Shown here: piece by piece, positions 26,470 to 36,061 of the stretch
How the letters are laid out: every line of letters begins with the position of its first letter
Numbering within the stretch: the first letter of the stretch is position 1
Assembly (NCBI GenBank): GCA_021776565.1
Contig: JAJFFQ010000048.1
Span: 41,516-105,515 of the forward strand
Direction of reading: 5' to 3'
DNA from: Robiginitomaculum sp.
Lineage (GTDB): Bacteria > Pseudomonadota > Alphaproteobacteria > Caulobacterales > Maricaulaceae
DNA: 64,000 nt
The notes under the pieces: model-generated
What the model saw: only the letters and a program-made list of their open reading frames with translations
What the model was told of the DNA's origin: nothing
Databases searched by the model: none
Translations under genes and position numbers: made by a program

Positions 26470-26772
26470 TTAGTTTTGTCCAGAAATTTCATTCCAGAGA
26501 TCACGCCATTCGGGGTTGGTTTTTTCAATCATATTGAGTTTCCATTGGCGTGGATATTTCTTGATCCTTTTTTCGCATCTGATGGCTAGTTCAATATCTG
26601 AAAATTCATCATGCCAGACCAACAAGGAAACACCGTGCTTTTTGGTAAAGCCATCCGCCAATTTTTCACGATGTTCGTATACACGCAGCACAAGGTCGTT
26701 AGTAACACCCGTATATAATGTTCCATTACGTTTGCTGGCCAGTATGTAGACAGAATAGATACGGTCTTGCAT
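26470..26772 (-). CDS. Small GIY-YIG nuclease-domain protein
   Basis: This 100-aa single-domain protein has the GIY-YIG core: YSVYILASKRNGTLYTGVTN (variant VYI...YTG), then the Arg in DLVLRVYEHREKL, and the His/Glu region YEHREKLADGFTKKHGVSLL. The C-terminal part CEKRIKKYPRQWKLNMIE and NPEWRDLWNEI is typical of the YhbQ-type subgroup (UPF0213). Family members are Mg-dependent nucleases or single-strand DNA binders. It is bracketed by two nearly identical 89-nt palindromic repeats (4 and 17 bases away), with a third unit further right, which is unlike any other gene here. Confidence 0.92.
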   Translation of the reverse strand: MQDRIYSVYILASKRNGTLYTGVTNDLVLRVYEHREKLADGFTKKHGVSLLVWHDEFSDIELAIRCEKRIKKYPRQWKLNMIEKTNPEWRDLWNEISGQN

Positions 26773-26789
26773 AGGGCAGGATCACCTAA

Positions 26790-26927
26790 CTGGATTACCG
26801 GAACAAGTCCGGTAATGACAATGTGTTGTAAAAACATATCTTTACCGTGTCATCACCCGGCTTGTCCGGGTGATCCAGTCAAACTGCCAAACGACGCTGA
26901 ATTACCGGAACAAGTCCGGCAATGACA
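26790..26927. repeat. REP pair (copy 2) plus a single unit, right of the GIY-YIG gene
   Basis: Copy 2 of the 89-nt element spans 26790-26878 and differs from copy 1 at three positions. A further single 31-nt unit lies at 26897-26927 (ctgaattaccggaacaagtc...). It ends 31 bases before the queF stop. Together with copy 1 this makes five units within 550 bases. Confidence 0.9.
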
Positions 26928-26957
26928 ATCTGAGAAGGTGGGAAACTCAACTGAAAA

Positions 26958-27425
26958 CTACCCGCGTCCTCTATAGGGCGCGACTCCCTGTTCAGGCACC
27001 CATAGCCCCTCTGGTACGCTGCCGTGTTGATAAAACACATCTATTGGTATGCCGCCGCGTGGATACCAGTATCCGCCAATGCGTAACCATTCAGGCTTGA
27101 TCTCGTCCACCAGCCGTTGACCGATCATCACTGTGCAGGCTTCGTGAAACGCCCCATGATTGCGAAATGAACCAAGGAAAAGTTTTAGGGATTTGCTCTC
27201 CACAATCCATTTGTCCGGCGCGTAATCAATCATGATATGGGCGAAATCCGGTTGCCCGGTTACCGGACAAAGCGAGGTAAATTCAGGGCAGGTGAAGCGC
27301 ACCAGATAGGGCGTACCTGACACCGGATTGGCAACTTTCTCCAATACTGCCTCGCCCGGCGATGCTGGCAGGGCACTGGCCCCGCCAAGCTGGGTCAGGC
27401 CGTCTGGGTTATCCGATGCACTCAC
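26958..27425 (-). CDS. queF: NADPH-dependent 7-cyano-7-deazaguanine (preQ0) reductase
   Basis: QueF reduces preQ0 to preQ1 in queuosine biosynthesis for tRNA. The 155-aa length is the single-domain (type I) form. The active-site Cys lies in [20 protein letters not shown], with the conserved Asp 7 residues later. The NADPH/QueF motif [20 protein letters not shown] is complete. The gene lies 3 bases after the NSS transporter gene on the same strand. Other que genes are not in the window. Confidence 0.95.
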   Translation of the reverse strand: MSASDNPDGLTQLGGASALPASPGEAVLEKVANPVSGTPYLVRFTCPEFTSLCPVTGQPDFAHIMIDYAPDKWIVESKSLKLFLGSFRNHGAFHEACTVMIGQRLVDEIKPEWLRIGGYWYPRGGIPIDVFYQHGSVPEGLWVPEQGVAPYRGRG

Positions 27426-27428
27426 CGA

Positions 27429-28832
27429 TCAGCCCGTTAGCGAAATACCGAAATATTTCTCCAACACACCCGCGATCAGAATAATGGTCACAAAAATCGG
27501 TGCGACAAAGCGAACCAGAAACATGAGCAGGTTTTGCAAAGCCGGAGACACGCCGCCCATCTCGTCATTGACCAGGGCTTTTTTCATGCGCCAGCCAACA
27601 AACAAAACAACCATCAGGCCCGATATCGGCAACATGACCGTGCCGGTGAGGGTATCAAGAAAACCCAAATGGGCTTGCGAAAAGACGGCGCCACTGCCCA
27701 CCGCCCAGATAAAAAACCCGAACCCGAAGGCCGCTTCACGCCGGGAAATGCCGGTTTTATCCATTAGCCATGATACTGCAGGTTCCAGCAGTGAGATGGA
27801 TGAGGTAACAGCTGCAAATATAGCCAATATGAAAAAGGCTGCACCGATATACTGGCCGCCTTCGGCGCTGACCAGCGCCACAGGCAACGTTTGAAAGAAA
27901 AGCCCTGCACCAGAATTAACCGCCAGACCGTGGGCAAAAACGATCGGAAAGATGGCCATACCGGCAACCAGAGCGACACCGGAATCGGTCAAGGCAACAA
28001 TGATTGCTGATTTGGGGATGCTCACATCTTTGGTCAAATACGAGCCATAGGTAATCATGATGGCGCTACCAATACCGATCGAGAAAAACGCCTGCCCCAG
28101 GGCGCTAACTGCAACACTGGCGTTAATGGCACTAAAATCCGGGCTATACATGAAGGTCAAGGCCTTGGTTGCGGCATTGGTTTTTTCGCCGCTATCGGTC
28201 AGAGCTTCTGTGGTAAAGCCAATATAGAGGCTGTAGAGCGCCAACCCTGCCAGCAGCAGGAAAAAAATTGGCATCAAAAATTTTGCCGCCCACTCAATGC
28301 CCTTGTTGACGCCGCGTGATACCAGCCATGCCGTTAACACAATAAAAGCGGTGAAGTATGGCAAAACAGCCATCGGTTCACCAATCAATGTGCCGAATTG
28401 CCCGGCTATTTCCTTGGCATCAAGGCCGTTAAAGGCACCAAAAAGAAATTTGGGAATATAGGCGATAACCCAGCCGGCAACGACGCTATAAAAACACAAC
28501 ACCAAAAAGGCAGCAATCATGCCGATCCAGGCCAGCAGGCTCCAGCGCGTTGACACACCCGATCGCTTGGCCAAATCAGTGGCGCTGTTCACCGCACTGG
28601 CTGCATCAGAGCCGCGCCCGATGATATATTCGCTCATCAAAACCGGAATACCGATAAAGATTACGCAGAGCATGTAAACCAGAACGAAGGCACCACCGCC
28701 ATTTTGCCCGGCTTCGGCAGAAAATCGCCAAAGATTGCCAAGGCCGACGGAAGAGCCAACCGCGGCCATCAAAAATCCCAGTCGTGAAGACCATTGCTCG
28801 TGGCCAGTTGTTCCTGCGATAGGTGCAGCCAT
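27429..28832 (-). CDS. Sodium-dependent transporter of the NSS (SNF) family
   Basis: The product is 467 aa with 11-12 membrane helices. The N-terminal sodium/substrate site is clear: WSSRLGFLMAAVGSSVGLGN, then LWRF and NGGGAFVLVYMLCVIFIGIP. The helix-6 region ALGQAFFSIGIGSAIMITYG is typical of bacterial MhsT/LeuT relatives. It probably takes up a hydrophobic amino acid with sodium. ATG 28832 was chosen over an upstream in-frame start because GGGGAGGGAAGC lies directly before it. queF follows after 3 bases, but a functional link is doubtful. Confidence 0.93.
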   Translation of the reverse strand: MAAPIAGTTGHEQWSSRLGFLMAAVGSSVGLGNLWRFSAEAGQNGGGAFVLVYMLCVIFIGIPVLMSEYIIGRGSDAASAVNSATDLAKRSGVSTRWSLLAWIGMIAAFLVLCFYSVVAGWVIAYIPKFLFGAFNGLDAKEIAGQFGTLIGEPMAVLPYFTAFIVLTAWLVSRGVNKGIEWAAKFLMPIFFLLLAGLALYSLYIGFTTEALTDSGEKTNAATKALTFMYSPDFSAINASVAVSALGQAFFSIGIGSAIMITYGSYLTKDVSIPKSAIIVALTDSGVALVAGMAIFPIVFAHGLAVNSGAGLFFQTLPVALVSAEGGQYIGAAFFILAIFAAVTSSISLLEPAVSWLMDKTGISRREAAFGFGFFIWAVGSGAVFSQAHLGFLDTLTGTVMLPISGLMVVLFVGWRMKKALVNDEMGGVSPALQNLLMFLVRFVAPIFVTIILIAGVLEKYFGISLTG

Positions 28833-29038
28833 GCTTCCCTCCCCTTGTTTTTGCGGATCATCCGCTTTTGTTGCCCCGATGCTGGCCGATGCACTGCCCA
28901 GGGTCAAGCACTTGCGCCGTAAATGACAAGGAAAATAACCTGTTTTTCATGTGACAGATAAAAACCATAAAAAATAACAAATGATAACCCATTGGAAAGC
29001 AAACCAAAGATAATTTGGAAAACTAAACCGGAAAAAAT

Positions 29039-32000
29039 ATGACAGATGAAAATATGATAATTGCGGATGAACATTTGCTGGATGAAACCGGCATTGCTGT
29101 CATGGTTGCCAAGGTTGATGAGAATGGCTTGATTATTGTTGTCTGCAATGAAGCCAGCACACGCATGTGCGGCTATGCGCGCGAAGACATTATTGGTAGC
29201 CGCCCTGAAAGTACCACCCACAACACCGAAACAGACCACAAATCCATGCAACAGGCTTTACGGTCGGCAAAAACCGGTAAATCCGGTGTTTTTGCCAGTC
29301 GTTTTACCGGTAAGGATGGTCTGGTTTTTGCTGCACGATGTATGGTCACCGGCCGGTTTGATGATACAGGAAAGCTGACCCAGTATGTTTTTGTCTCTAC
29401 AGCCATTGCGGAAGATAACCCGGGATTGCTCCACTTTGATGCCCATGGCCTGTTGGCCCAGGCTGAACAGGTTGGGGGAACCGGGGCATGGCGATATGAC
29501 ATATTAACGGACAAATTTGTCTGTTCTGACAATTGTTATGCCATGCACGGGTTGTGCTCCAAAACTGATAGCATCGATCGTTTATTGGCTTTGTTTCCAC
29601 CAGAGGAACAGAGGCGACTGGATGAAGCGGCCAGGAATTGTCGCAAGAGCGGCAAGTCCTTTGAAATGGAATGCACGTATTATCGCGATGATGGCACCCG
29701 GCGCGATGGCCTGATAGCCGCACAACCAGAGTTTAACGATAACGGCGATGTCATTGCCCTGGTCGGTGTTTTGCGTGATGAAACAGAAATGCGCAATTTA
29801 CGTCGCAAGCAGGAAATGTTCTTGCGTGCCGCAGAGGTTGGCTTTGTAGAAGTAGACCTTCAAGCGGAAACTATCACCTATTCTGCAGAAGGTGGAACCA
29901 TTATCGGCGCGGATATGGCAGCCGGTCAAATGACGATCGCAGAATGGAAAGAAAGGGTTCACCCTGAAGATTATGATGAAACCTGGGATAATTTTACCAA
30001 TAGCGTCACCAACAAAACCCTGTTCATCCAGAAGTATCGGTTTTTGGCCGAAACAGGCGAGTATCGCTGGATTGTAGCGCGTGCCGCAGCCCGGATGGTG
30101 CCGGGCAGGAATACCCCGATAATTATCGGCACCATTGCCAACATAAATGCGAAAATACTTGCAAATAAGGAACTTGCAGACACCCACGCCCGACTGGATA
30201 TAGCCGTGGCTTCAGCCGAATTGGGGGTATGGAGCTGGGATTTACGGGCCAACAATAATCGTGACACTATGTCCTGGTCGCCTCATATGCACAACATTCT
30301 TGGTCTTGATGAGGACGATCAAGCCAGTTGGCCGGTGATGGAATCATTGATCCATCCTGAGGAACGAAACAGGGTTGGCCAAGAAATTCTGGCGACGATC
30401 GAATCCAGTGCCGGTGGAGGGTTTGGCATTGAACACCGGTGCATCCGCCCTGATGGGAGCATTATTTGGGTGGAAAATCGTGGCCTGGCACGTCATGATG
30501 ATAATGGCCAGGCCATCGCCATTGCCGGCGTGTTGCAAGATATCACCGAGCGCAAGCGCGCTGAGACCGAACTGGTCAAGAGTGAGCAGCGGTTCAATGA
30601 CGTTGCCAATTTTACCGGCGAATGTATTTTCGAGGCTGATACCGATCTGCGCATTGCCTATGTTTCCAGCGCAGTCAAACAAATTTACGGTTACGAACCC
30701 GAAGAACTGATAGGAAAAACGCCTATCGCGGTAACCCGAAAGATCGGTGATGACCCGAAAGCCTGGCGCGACAAGGTTTACCGCGATGGGGGCTGGAAAG
30801 ATGTCGAGCGCGAAATTATCCGCAAGGACGGCTCGACGGGCTGGGTTATTTTAAACGGGCGCGCCCTTAAAAATGACGACGGCGAAATAACCGGATTTCG
30901 AGGCGCAATAAACGACATTACAGAACGCAAGGCTTCACTGGAAAAACTGGTACAAAGTGAACGCCGCGTCAATGATGTGGTGCGCATTGCCGGTGGATGT
31001 ATTTTCGATCTCGATACCGATGGATATATTACATATGTGTCTGATAGCGCCAAGCGTCAGTTCGGCGTTGATCCTGAGGATTTGATTGGCAAGCCAACCT
31101 ATGCCCTGGCACCGGAACTGGAACCACGTCATCAGGAATGGCTAGGCGCCATCCGCCATAGCGATGGCGGTCTGGAAAGCGAAATGCGAGTGACACCATT
31201 AAATGGAGAGTCTGATCGCTGGATGCGGATAACATGCCGTTTGTTAACGGATGATACGGGGAAACTGATCGGCTATCGTGGTATTGCTTTTGATGTGACC
31301 GCACGCAAACAAGCCGCCCTTGAGATCATCAAGGCCAAAAAAGCTGCCGAAGCTACAGCCGAAGGCCGGGCGCGGTTTCTCTCAACCATGAGCCATGAAA
31401 TCCGTACACCCCTGAACGCCGTAATTGGTATGACCGATCTTTTGCTTGAAATGCCGCAAGATAGCGAACAACGACGCCTGACCAACAGCGCCAATACCGC
31501 CGGGCGACATTTATTGGGCCTGGTCAACGATATTCTTGATTTTTCCAAACTGGATGCCGGCAAACTTGTGATGGAAAAAACGCCTTTTAACCTGCACAGT
31601 GAAATCAGCACTGTTCATGATATGCTGGCCCATAGCGCGCAAGAAAAAGGACTGGCGCTGGACGTGAAGATCGACCGCGCTGCCAAAGGTGATTTTATCG
31701 GCGACCCTTCGCGAATACGGCAAATACTAATCAACCTTATTGGCAATGCCATCAAGTTTACACAACAGGGACATATATCCATAGATGTTGGCCAAACCAG
31801 TGAACAACGCATGCGGTTTTGCGTCACAGATACCGGCACCGGGATAGAACAAGACGTTTTACCCACCCTGTTTCAGGACTTCGCCCAGGCAGACAGTTCA
31901 GTGACGCGCAAATTTGGTGGCACAGGTCTGGGCCTGGCCATTTGCAAGCGCCTGGCCGAAATGATGGATGGAACAATAGGCGCAACAAGCACATCGGGCA

Positions 32001-32506
32001 AAGGCAGTGTATTCTGGTTTGAAATCCCGCTTTCCAAGGTCAGGGCAAGCAAAACCGGTAATGCCCCAAAATCCGCAAAACCCACACCGGAAAAAAACAA
32101 AAAATGGCACCTTCGTGTTCTGGTTGCCGAAGACAACCCGGCCAATCAATTATTAATTAAAACCATTCTCACGCGAATGGGTCATGAACTTGTCATCGCG
32201 CAAAACGGTGCTGAGGCCGTGGATATTGCCTTAACCGAGGCCTTTGATTTGATCCTGATGGATATACAAATGCCCATACTTGACGGCGTATCTGCCACAC
32301 GGCAATTACGAGATGCGGGCTGTGAAACACCGGTGATCGCGCTTACCGCACACATCATTACCGATGAAGCAATGCGCTTTCACGCCGCCGGCATGAATGA
32401 CTGGTTATCCAAACCGATAGATATCCGCAAGCTCACTGAAGCCATGGTGCACTGGTCAAGAAAATATCCGCAAAAACACGTCTTGAGAAGCCAGAAAACC
32501 GGCTAA
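29039..32506 (+). CDS. Cytoplasmic multi-PAS hybrid histidine kinase
   Basis: This 1155-aa kinase has no membrane helix. The first 770 residues hold about six PAS/PAC modules; several end in the PAC linker ...DITERK. The phospho-accepting box FLSTMSHEIRTPLNAVIGMT lies near residue 786. The ATPase shows NLIGNAIKFTQQG (near 899), VTDTGTGIE and GGTGLGLAICKRLAEMMDG. A C-terminal receiver follows (VLVAEDNPANQLL near 1027; phospho-Asp in LILMDIQMP near 1074; LSKPIDIRKL). It probably integrates redox, light or ligand signals. No HPt or separate output regulator is adjacent. Its end overlaps rodA by 4 bases, tail to tail. Confidence 0.94.
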   Translation: MTDENMIIADEHLLDETGIAVMVAKVDENGLIIVVCNEASTRMCGYAREDIIGSRPESTTHNTETDHKSMQQALRSAKTGKSGVFASRFTGKDGLVFAARCMVTGRFDDTGKLTQYVFVSTAIAEDNPGLLHFDAHGLLAQAEQVGGTGAWRYDILTDKFVCSDNCYAMHGLCSKTDSIDRLLALFPPEEQRRLDEAARNCRKSGKSFEMECTYYRDDGTRRDGLIAAQPEFNDNGDVIALVGVLRDETEMRNLRRKQEMFLRAAEVGFVEVDLQAETITYSAEGGTIIGADMAAGQMTIAEWKERVHPEDYDETWDNFTNSVTNKTLFIQKYRFLAETGEYRWIVARAAARMVPGRNTPIIIGTIANINAKILANKELADTHARLDIAVASAELGVWSWDLRANNNRDTMSWSPHMHNILGLDEDDQASWPVMESLIHPEERNRVGQEILATIESSAGGGFGIEHRCIRPDGSIIWVENRGLARHDDNGQAIAIAGVLQDITERKRAETELVKSEQRFNDVANFTGECIFEADTDLRIAYVSSAVKQIYGYEPEELIGKTPIAVTRKIGDDPKAWRDKVYRDGGWKDVEREIIRKDGSTGWVILNGRALKNDDGEITGFRGAINDITERKASLEKLVQSERRVNDVVRIAGGCIFDLDTDGYITYVSDSAKRQFGVDPEDLIGKPTYALAPELEPRHQEWLGAIRHSDGGLESEMRVTPLNGESDRWMRITCRLLTDDTGKLIGYRGIAFDVTARKQAALEIIKAKKAAEATAEGRARFLSTMSHEIRTPLNAVIGMTDLLLEMPQDSEQRRLTNSANTAGRHLLGLVNDILDFSKLDAGKLVMEKTPFNLHSEISTVHDMLAHSAQEKGLALDVKIDRAAKGDFIGDPSRIRQILINLIGNAIKFTQQGHISIDVGQTSEQRMRFCVTDTGTGIEQDVLPTLFQDFAQADSSVTRKFGGTGLGLAICKRLAEMMDGTIGATSTSGKGSVFWFEIPLSKVRASKTGNAPKSAKPTPEKNKKWHLRVLVAEDNPANQLLIKTILTRMGHELVIAQNGAEAVDIALTEAFDLILMDIQMPILDGVSATRQLRDAGCETPVIALTAHIITDEAMRFHAAGMNDWLSKPIDIRKLTEAMVHWSRKYPQKHVLRSQKTG

Positions 32507-33657
32507 ATAAAAAACCCTCGCCCGCTGGGCAAGTCTGCATCGCGGTGTATATGCACATTCATCACCAGGGCAAAACCGATCATCACCGCCAACATGACCG
32601 TCCCGCCATATGAAATAAGTGGTAAAGGCACGCCCACAACCGGTATCAACCCGATCACCATGGATATATTAACCAGCACATAAAGTGCAAAGGTTGCGCA
32701 AACGCCAGCTGCCGCCAGGCGACCAAAGGAATGGCGCGCCCGCCCGGCAATTAACATGCCGGTTAGCAATATCGATGCATAGAGCACAAGCACACTGAAT
32801 GTGCCGATAAAACCAAATTCCTCGCCCAGAGCGGTAAAGACAAAGTCGGTTTGCTTTTCTGGCAAAAAATTCAAATGCGACTGGGTGCCTCCCAGGAAGC
32901 CTTTGCCCGCCATACCCCCCGAACCCAAAGCGATTTTAGATTGTAAAATATGATAACCTGCGCCCAAGGGATCCCGCTCCGGGTTCAAAAAGGTACCAAT
33001 CCGAGCGCGTTGATAGTCATGCAGACCAAAGATCAAAAAGGTGATGCCGCCAATAAAGCCTGAAATGGCCCCAATAGTAATAATGCGCCAGCTAAGGCCG
33101 GCAAGAAAGACAATGGCTGCCCCTGTTGCCCCGACCAGCATGGCTGTGCCCAGATCAGGTTGGCGCAAAATCAACAATACCGGCATGCCGATCATTAGGG
33201 CGGGCAAGGCAATGTGACGCAAGGACGTGGCCCGCTCTACGGCCAGACCATGATAATAACGCGCCAGAGCTATAACCAGGGCCAGTTTCATGATCTCTGC
33301 AGGTTGGATGCGCACCGGCCCCAGATCCAGCCAGCGTTGCGCGCCCATAACCTTGACTCCCATAAACTCCACCCCGATGAGCAAAAGCAGTGCGAAAATA
33401 TAAGTCGGGTAGGCCAGGCTCATCCACCAGCGAATATCCACCAGAGCTATGACCAGCATCACCAGCAGCAATATGCCAAAGCGCACACCATGTTGCGCGG
33501 CGCGCGGTGTCCAGGAACCATCAGCAATGGAATACAGAACCGCCACACCAATCATTGCCGCCAGACATAAAAGCACAATCAGCAAGCCGTTGATTCGCAG
33601 CAGCTTGGCTTTTAACGATAAATTGTGCTCTAGCCGGGCAACCCGAAACTGGCTCAT
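32503..33657 (-). CDS. rodA: Rod-shape peptidoglycan polymerase RodA
   Basis: RodA is the SEDS-family glycosyltransferase that polymerises lipid II for side-wall growth with PBP2. The 384-aa product has about 10 membrane segments. SEDS motifs seen are QPDLGTAMLVGATGAAIVFL, ALGSGGMAGKGFLGGTQSHL, FLPEKQTDFVFTALGEEFGF and GVPLPLISYGGTVMLAVMIG. The ATG overlaps the mrdA stop (ATGA). It is the last gene of mreB-mreC-mreD-mrdA-rodA. Confidence 0.97.
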   Translation of the reverse strand: MSQFRVARLEHNLSLKAKLLRINGLLIVLLCLAAMIGVAVLYSIADGSWTPRAAQHGVRFGILLLVMLVIALVDIRWWMSLAYPTYIFALLLLIGVEFMGVKVMGAQRWLDLGPVRIQPAEIMKLALVIALARYYHGLAVERATSLRHIALPALMIGMPVLLILRQPDLGTAMLVGATGAAIVFLAGLSWRIITIGAISGFIGGITFLIFGLHDYQRARIGTFLNPERDPLGAGYHILQSKIALGSGGMAGKGFLGGTQSHLNFLPEKQTDFVFTALGEEFGFIGTFSVLVLYASILLTGMLIAGRARHSFGRLAAAGVCATFALYVLVNISMVIGLIPVVGVPLPLISYGGTVMLAVMIGFALVMNVHIHRDADLPSGRGFFI

Positions 33658-35510
33658 GTGGGCGTCCCTTCAGGCTTTGGCGAAGGCAAGCGCGCCAAGA
33701 CCGCAGGGTCTTGTTTTAGAAGTTCTCGCAATATATCCCGTGCCGGTGGGGCCGCCATGGTCGAGCCACCACCACCATGTTCAACCACAACCGCAACTGC
33801 ATAGCGCGGCGCATCCGCAGGGGCATAAGTGACGAACAGGGCGTGATCGCGCAAATTCCAGGGCAATTCTTCATTACGCAAAACCCGGTCATCACGTTCT
33901 TTTTGGCTAATACGGCGCACCTGACCTGTGCCGCTTTTGCCGGCCATTTGTATGGTGTCCATTCCCAATCCACCAATGCGAAATGCGGTTCCCCATGAGG
34001 ATTCGCATACGGCAATCATACCGGCACGGGCTGCACCAAGGCCGGCCACAGGCAGATCCAGGTTTGCAAAGCTTGATGGCTGCTGGCCAACAATCAAGTA
34101 CGGCACCACCTTGCGGCCACTGGCCAGACGCGCCGTCATCACCGCCAGCTGTATCGGTGTCGCCGAAATATATCCCTGACCAATACCGGCTATCAGGGTT
34201 TCACCTTGTGACCATGCCGTACCAAAGCGCGCCCGTTTCCAGGCCTGATCCGGCACCAGACCAGACTGCCCGCCTCCTAAACCAAGGTCAAAGTTCTCCC
34301 CAAACCCAAATATATGCGCAGCATCACGAATACGTTCTATGCCAAGTCGACGCGCCATTTCATAAAAATAAACATCACAGGATACACCAATGGCTCCAAG
34401 CATATTAACCGGGCCATGCCCTTTGGGTCGCCAACAATGGAATTCCCGGTCGCCAAGTTTAACCTTTCCAGTACATCGTATCCGCTCGCGCCCATCTGTG
34501 ACACCGTGTTGCAAGGCAGCGATGGCAATAACAGGCTTGATGCACGAGGCCGGCGGATAGGTGCCGCCAAGCGCCTTGTTAAACAAGGGCTTGAATTCAT
34601 CGTCCAGCAAAGCCTTGTATTGTGGCCCCGAAATACCCCTGGCAAACAAATTTGGATCAAATCCGGGTGTGGAAACCAGAACGGGTACGGCCCCGGTTTC
34701 TATATCGATGGCGCAAACAGCGGCGCTTAATCCTTCAAGGCGTTTGGCCGCAAAGGCTTGTACTGCTTGATCCAGTGTCAGGGTGATGTCCGCGCCAGAG
34801 CGAGCCATTGTTGCAGGATCAGGCAATTCGCGCACCACCCTGCCCCGGGCGCTGACCTCTACTTTCAGTGCCCCGGCCTGACCACGAAGATCAATGTCCA
34901 GTGCTTTTTCGGCACCGGTTCTGCCAATGCGAAAGCCCGGATGGTGCATTAATGGTTCATCTGTTTGCAATTCTTCAGGGACACGCCCCACATAACCGAT
35001 CACATGTGCCAGTGATGCCCCATCTGGATAAACCCGCAACTCACCCACCTCAGGGCGGACACCGGGAAGCTCTGGTAAATGCAGATTTGCCGCGGCAAAC
35101 TCTGCCCATTCCAGGTTCTGCGCAAGCACAACGGTAGCATGCGCTGCACGTTGTTGAATTGCCTTTTTAATGCGTTCATGAGCACCATCGTTTAGCGGGA
35201 TAATGCGCCCCAGGCGGGTCAGCAAGGCATCCAGATCCTGCATCTGCTCCGGATCAAGAAGTAAACGGAAATTATCAGCATTGTCGGCAAGGGGCTGGCC
35301 TTTTCGGTCAAGAATACGTCCTCGACTGGGGGCAAGAAGGTGGAAATTGAACTGGTTATCATCTGATAATCCGCGATAGCGCGCCGATTCAAGAATTTGC
35401 AACTTGTAAAGCCTTGCCGTAAGCGCACCAAACCCGGCCAGACCCGCACCACCCAGAATGAGCGCCCGACGCGTAAACAAGCTGCTGGCATCTTCATCAT
35501 GGCGCGCCAT
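33654..35510 (-). CDS. mrdA: Penicillin-binding protein 2 (elongasome transpeptidase)
   Basis: MrdA crosslinks new peptidoglycan during elongation. The 618-aa class B PBP has an N-terminal membrane anchor (LILGGAGLAGFGALTARLYK). The dimerisation motif LLAPSRGRILDRKGQPLADN lies near residues 54-73. The transpeptidase motifs are present: YPPASCIKP (SxxK, nucleophile Ser), GVSCDVYFYE (SxN position as SCD) and GKSGTGQV (KSG instead of the usual KTG). The last motif is a conservative variant. Its start overlaps the mreD stop by 1 base and its stop overlaps rodA. Confidence 0.96.
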   Translation of the reverse strand: MARHDEDASSLFTRRALILGGAGLAGFGALTARLYKLQILESARYRGLSDDNQFNFHLLAPSRGRILDRKGQPLADNADNFRLLLDPEQMQDLDALLTRLGRIIPLNDGAHERIKKAIQQRAAHATVVLAQNLEWAEFAAANLHLPELPGVRPEVGELRVYPDGASLAHVIGYVGRVPEELQTDEPLMHHPGFRIGRTGAEKALDIDLRGQAGALKVEVSARGRVVRELPDPATMARSGADITLTLDQAVQAFAAKRLEGLSAAVCAIDIETGAVPVLVSTPGFDPNLFARGISGPQYKALLDDEFKPLFNKALGGTYPPASCIKPVIAIAALQHGVTDGRERIRCTGKVKLGDREFHCWRPKGHGPVNMLGAIGVSCDVYFYEMARRLGIERIRDAAHIFGFGENFDLGLGGGQSGLVPDQAWKRARFGTAWSQGETLIAGIGQGYISATPIQLAVMTARLASGRKVVPYLIVGQQPSSFANLDLPVAGLGAARAGMIAVCESSWGTAFRIGGLGMDTIQMAGKSGTGQVRRISQKERDDRVLRNEELPWNLRDHALFVTYAPADAPRYAVAVVVEHGGGGSTMAAPPARDILRELLKQDPAVLARLPSPKPEGTPT

Positions 35511-36061
35511 CAGAAATTAGCCATTGTACTGTTTACGGTTAACCGCCGCGCCTGAATTGTTGCTCGCTGCACCAGCGCAAACAGTTGCCCAAGCAAAGGA
35601 TAAATCAACAATGTAATCAACATTTCTGTGCCAAGTCGTCCAACAGAAGGCGCGCCGCCCAGAGCAATCCGGGCGATAAACCAGGCCAAACCTGAAGCAA
35701 TCACCATGGCCAGTGCAAATCCTGCCCACAGTGCAGAACGCCCGCGCCCGGCCAAAACTTCTGTTTGCGTTGATATAATAGCCGTACTTAACAAATAAAC
35801 CATCGCCCAAAGCCCAACAGGCCCACCGGTCAGCACGTCCTGAAATAATCCTGTCAGAAAAATGGCGGGTGCTGGCATAAATTCCGGTCGGGTCATTGAC
35901 CAATAATAAATGACCATAAAGGGCAAAAGCGGCATCGGAATGGTCATGCCGCCGATGGTTAAGGGCACCACATAAATCATCACGCTTAACAGCGCGATCA
36001 GGAAGGGCAATACGGCCCAAACAATCATGCTCACACGTTGTAATGCGCCCGAATGCCTCAC
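35510..36061 (-). CDS. mreD: Rod shape-determining membrane protein MreD
   Basis: This 183-aa protein has five to six hydrophobic segments (VWAVLPFLIALLSVMIYVVP, FMVIYYWSMTRPEFMPAPAI, FLTGLFQDVLTGGPVGLWAM). PAPAIFLTGLFQDVLTGGP is the MreD signature. It links MreC to the elongasome in the inner membrane. It overlaps mreC by 4 bases (ATGA) and abuts mrdA, so it is tightly coupled in the operon. Confidence 0.93.
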   Translation of the reverse strand: MRHSGALQRVSMIVWAVLPFLIALLSVMIYVVPLTIGGMTIPMPLLPFMVIYYWSMTRPEFMPAPAIFLTGLFQDVLTGGPVGLWAMVYLLSTAIISTQTEVLAGRGRSALWAGFALAMVIASGLAWFIARIALGGAPSVGRLGTEMLITLLIYPLLGQLFALVQRATIQARRLTVNSTMANF

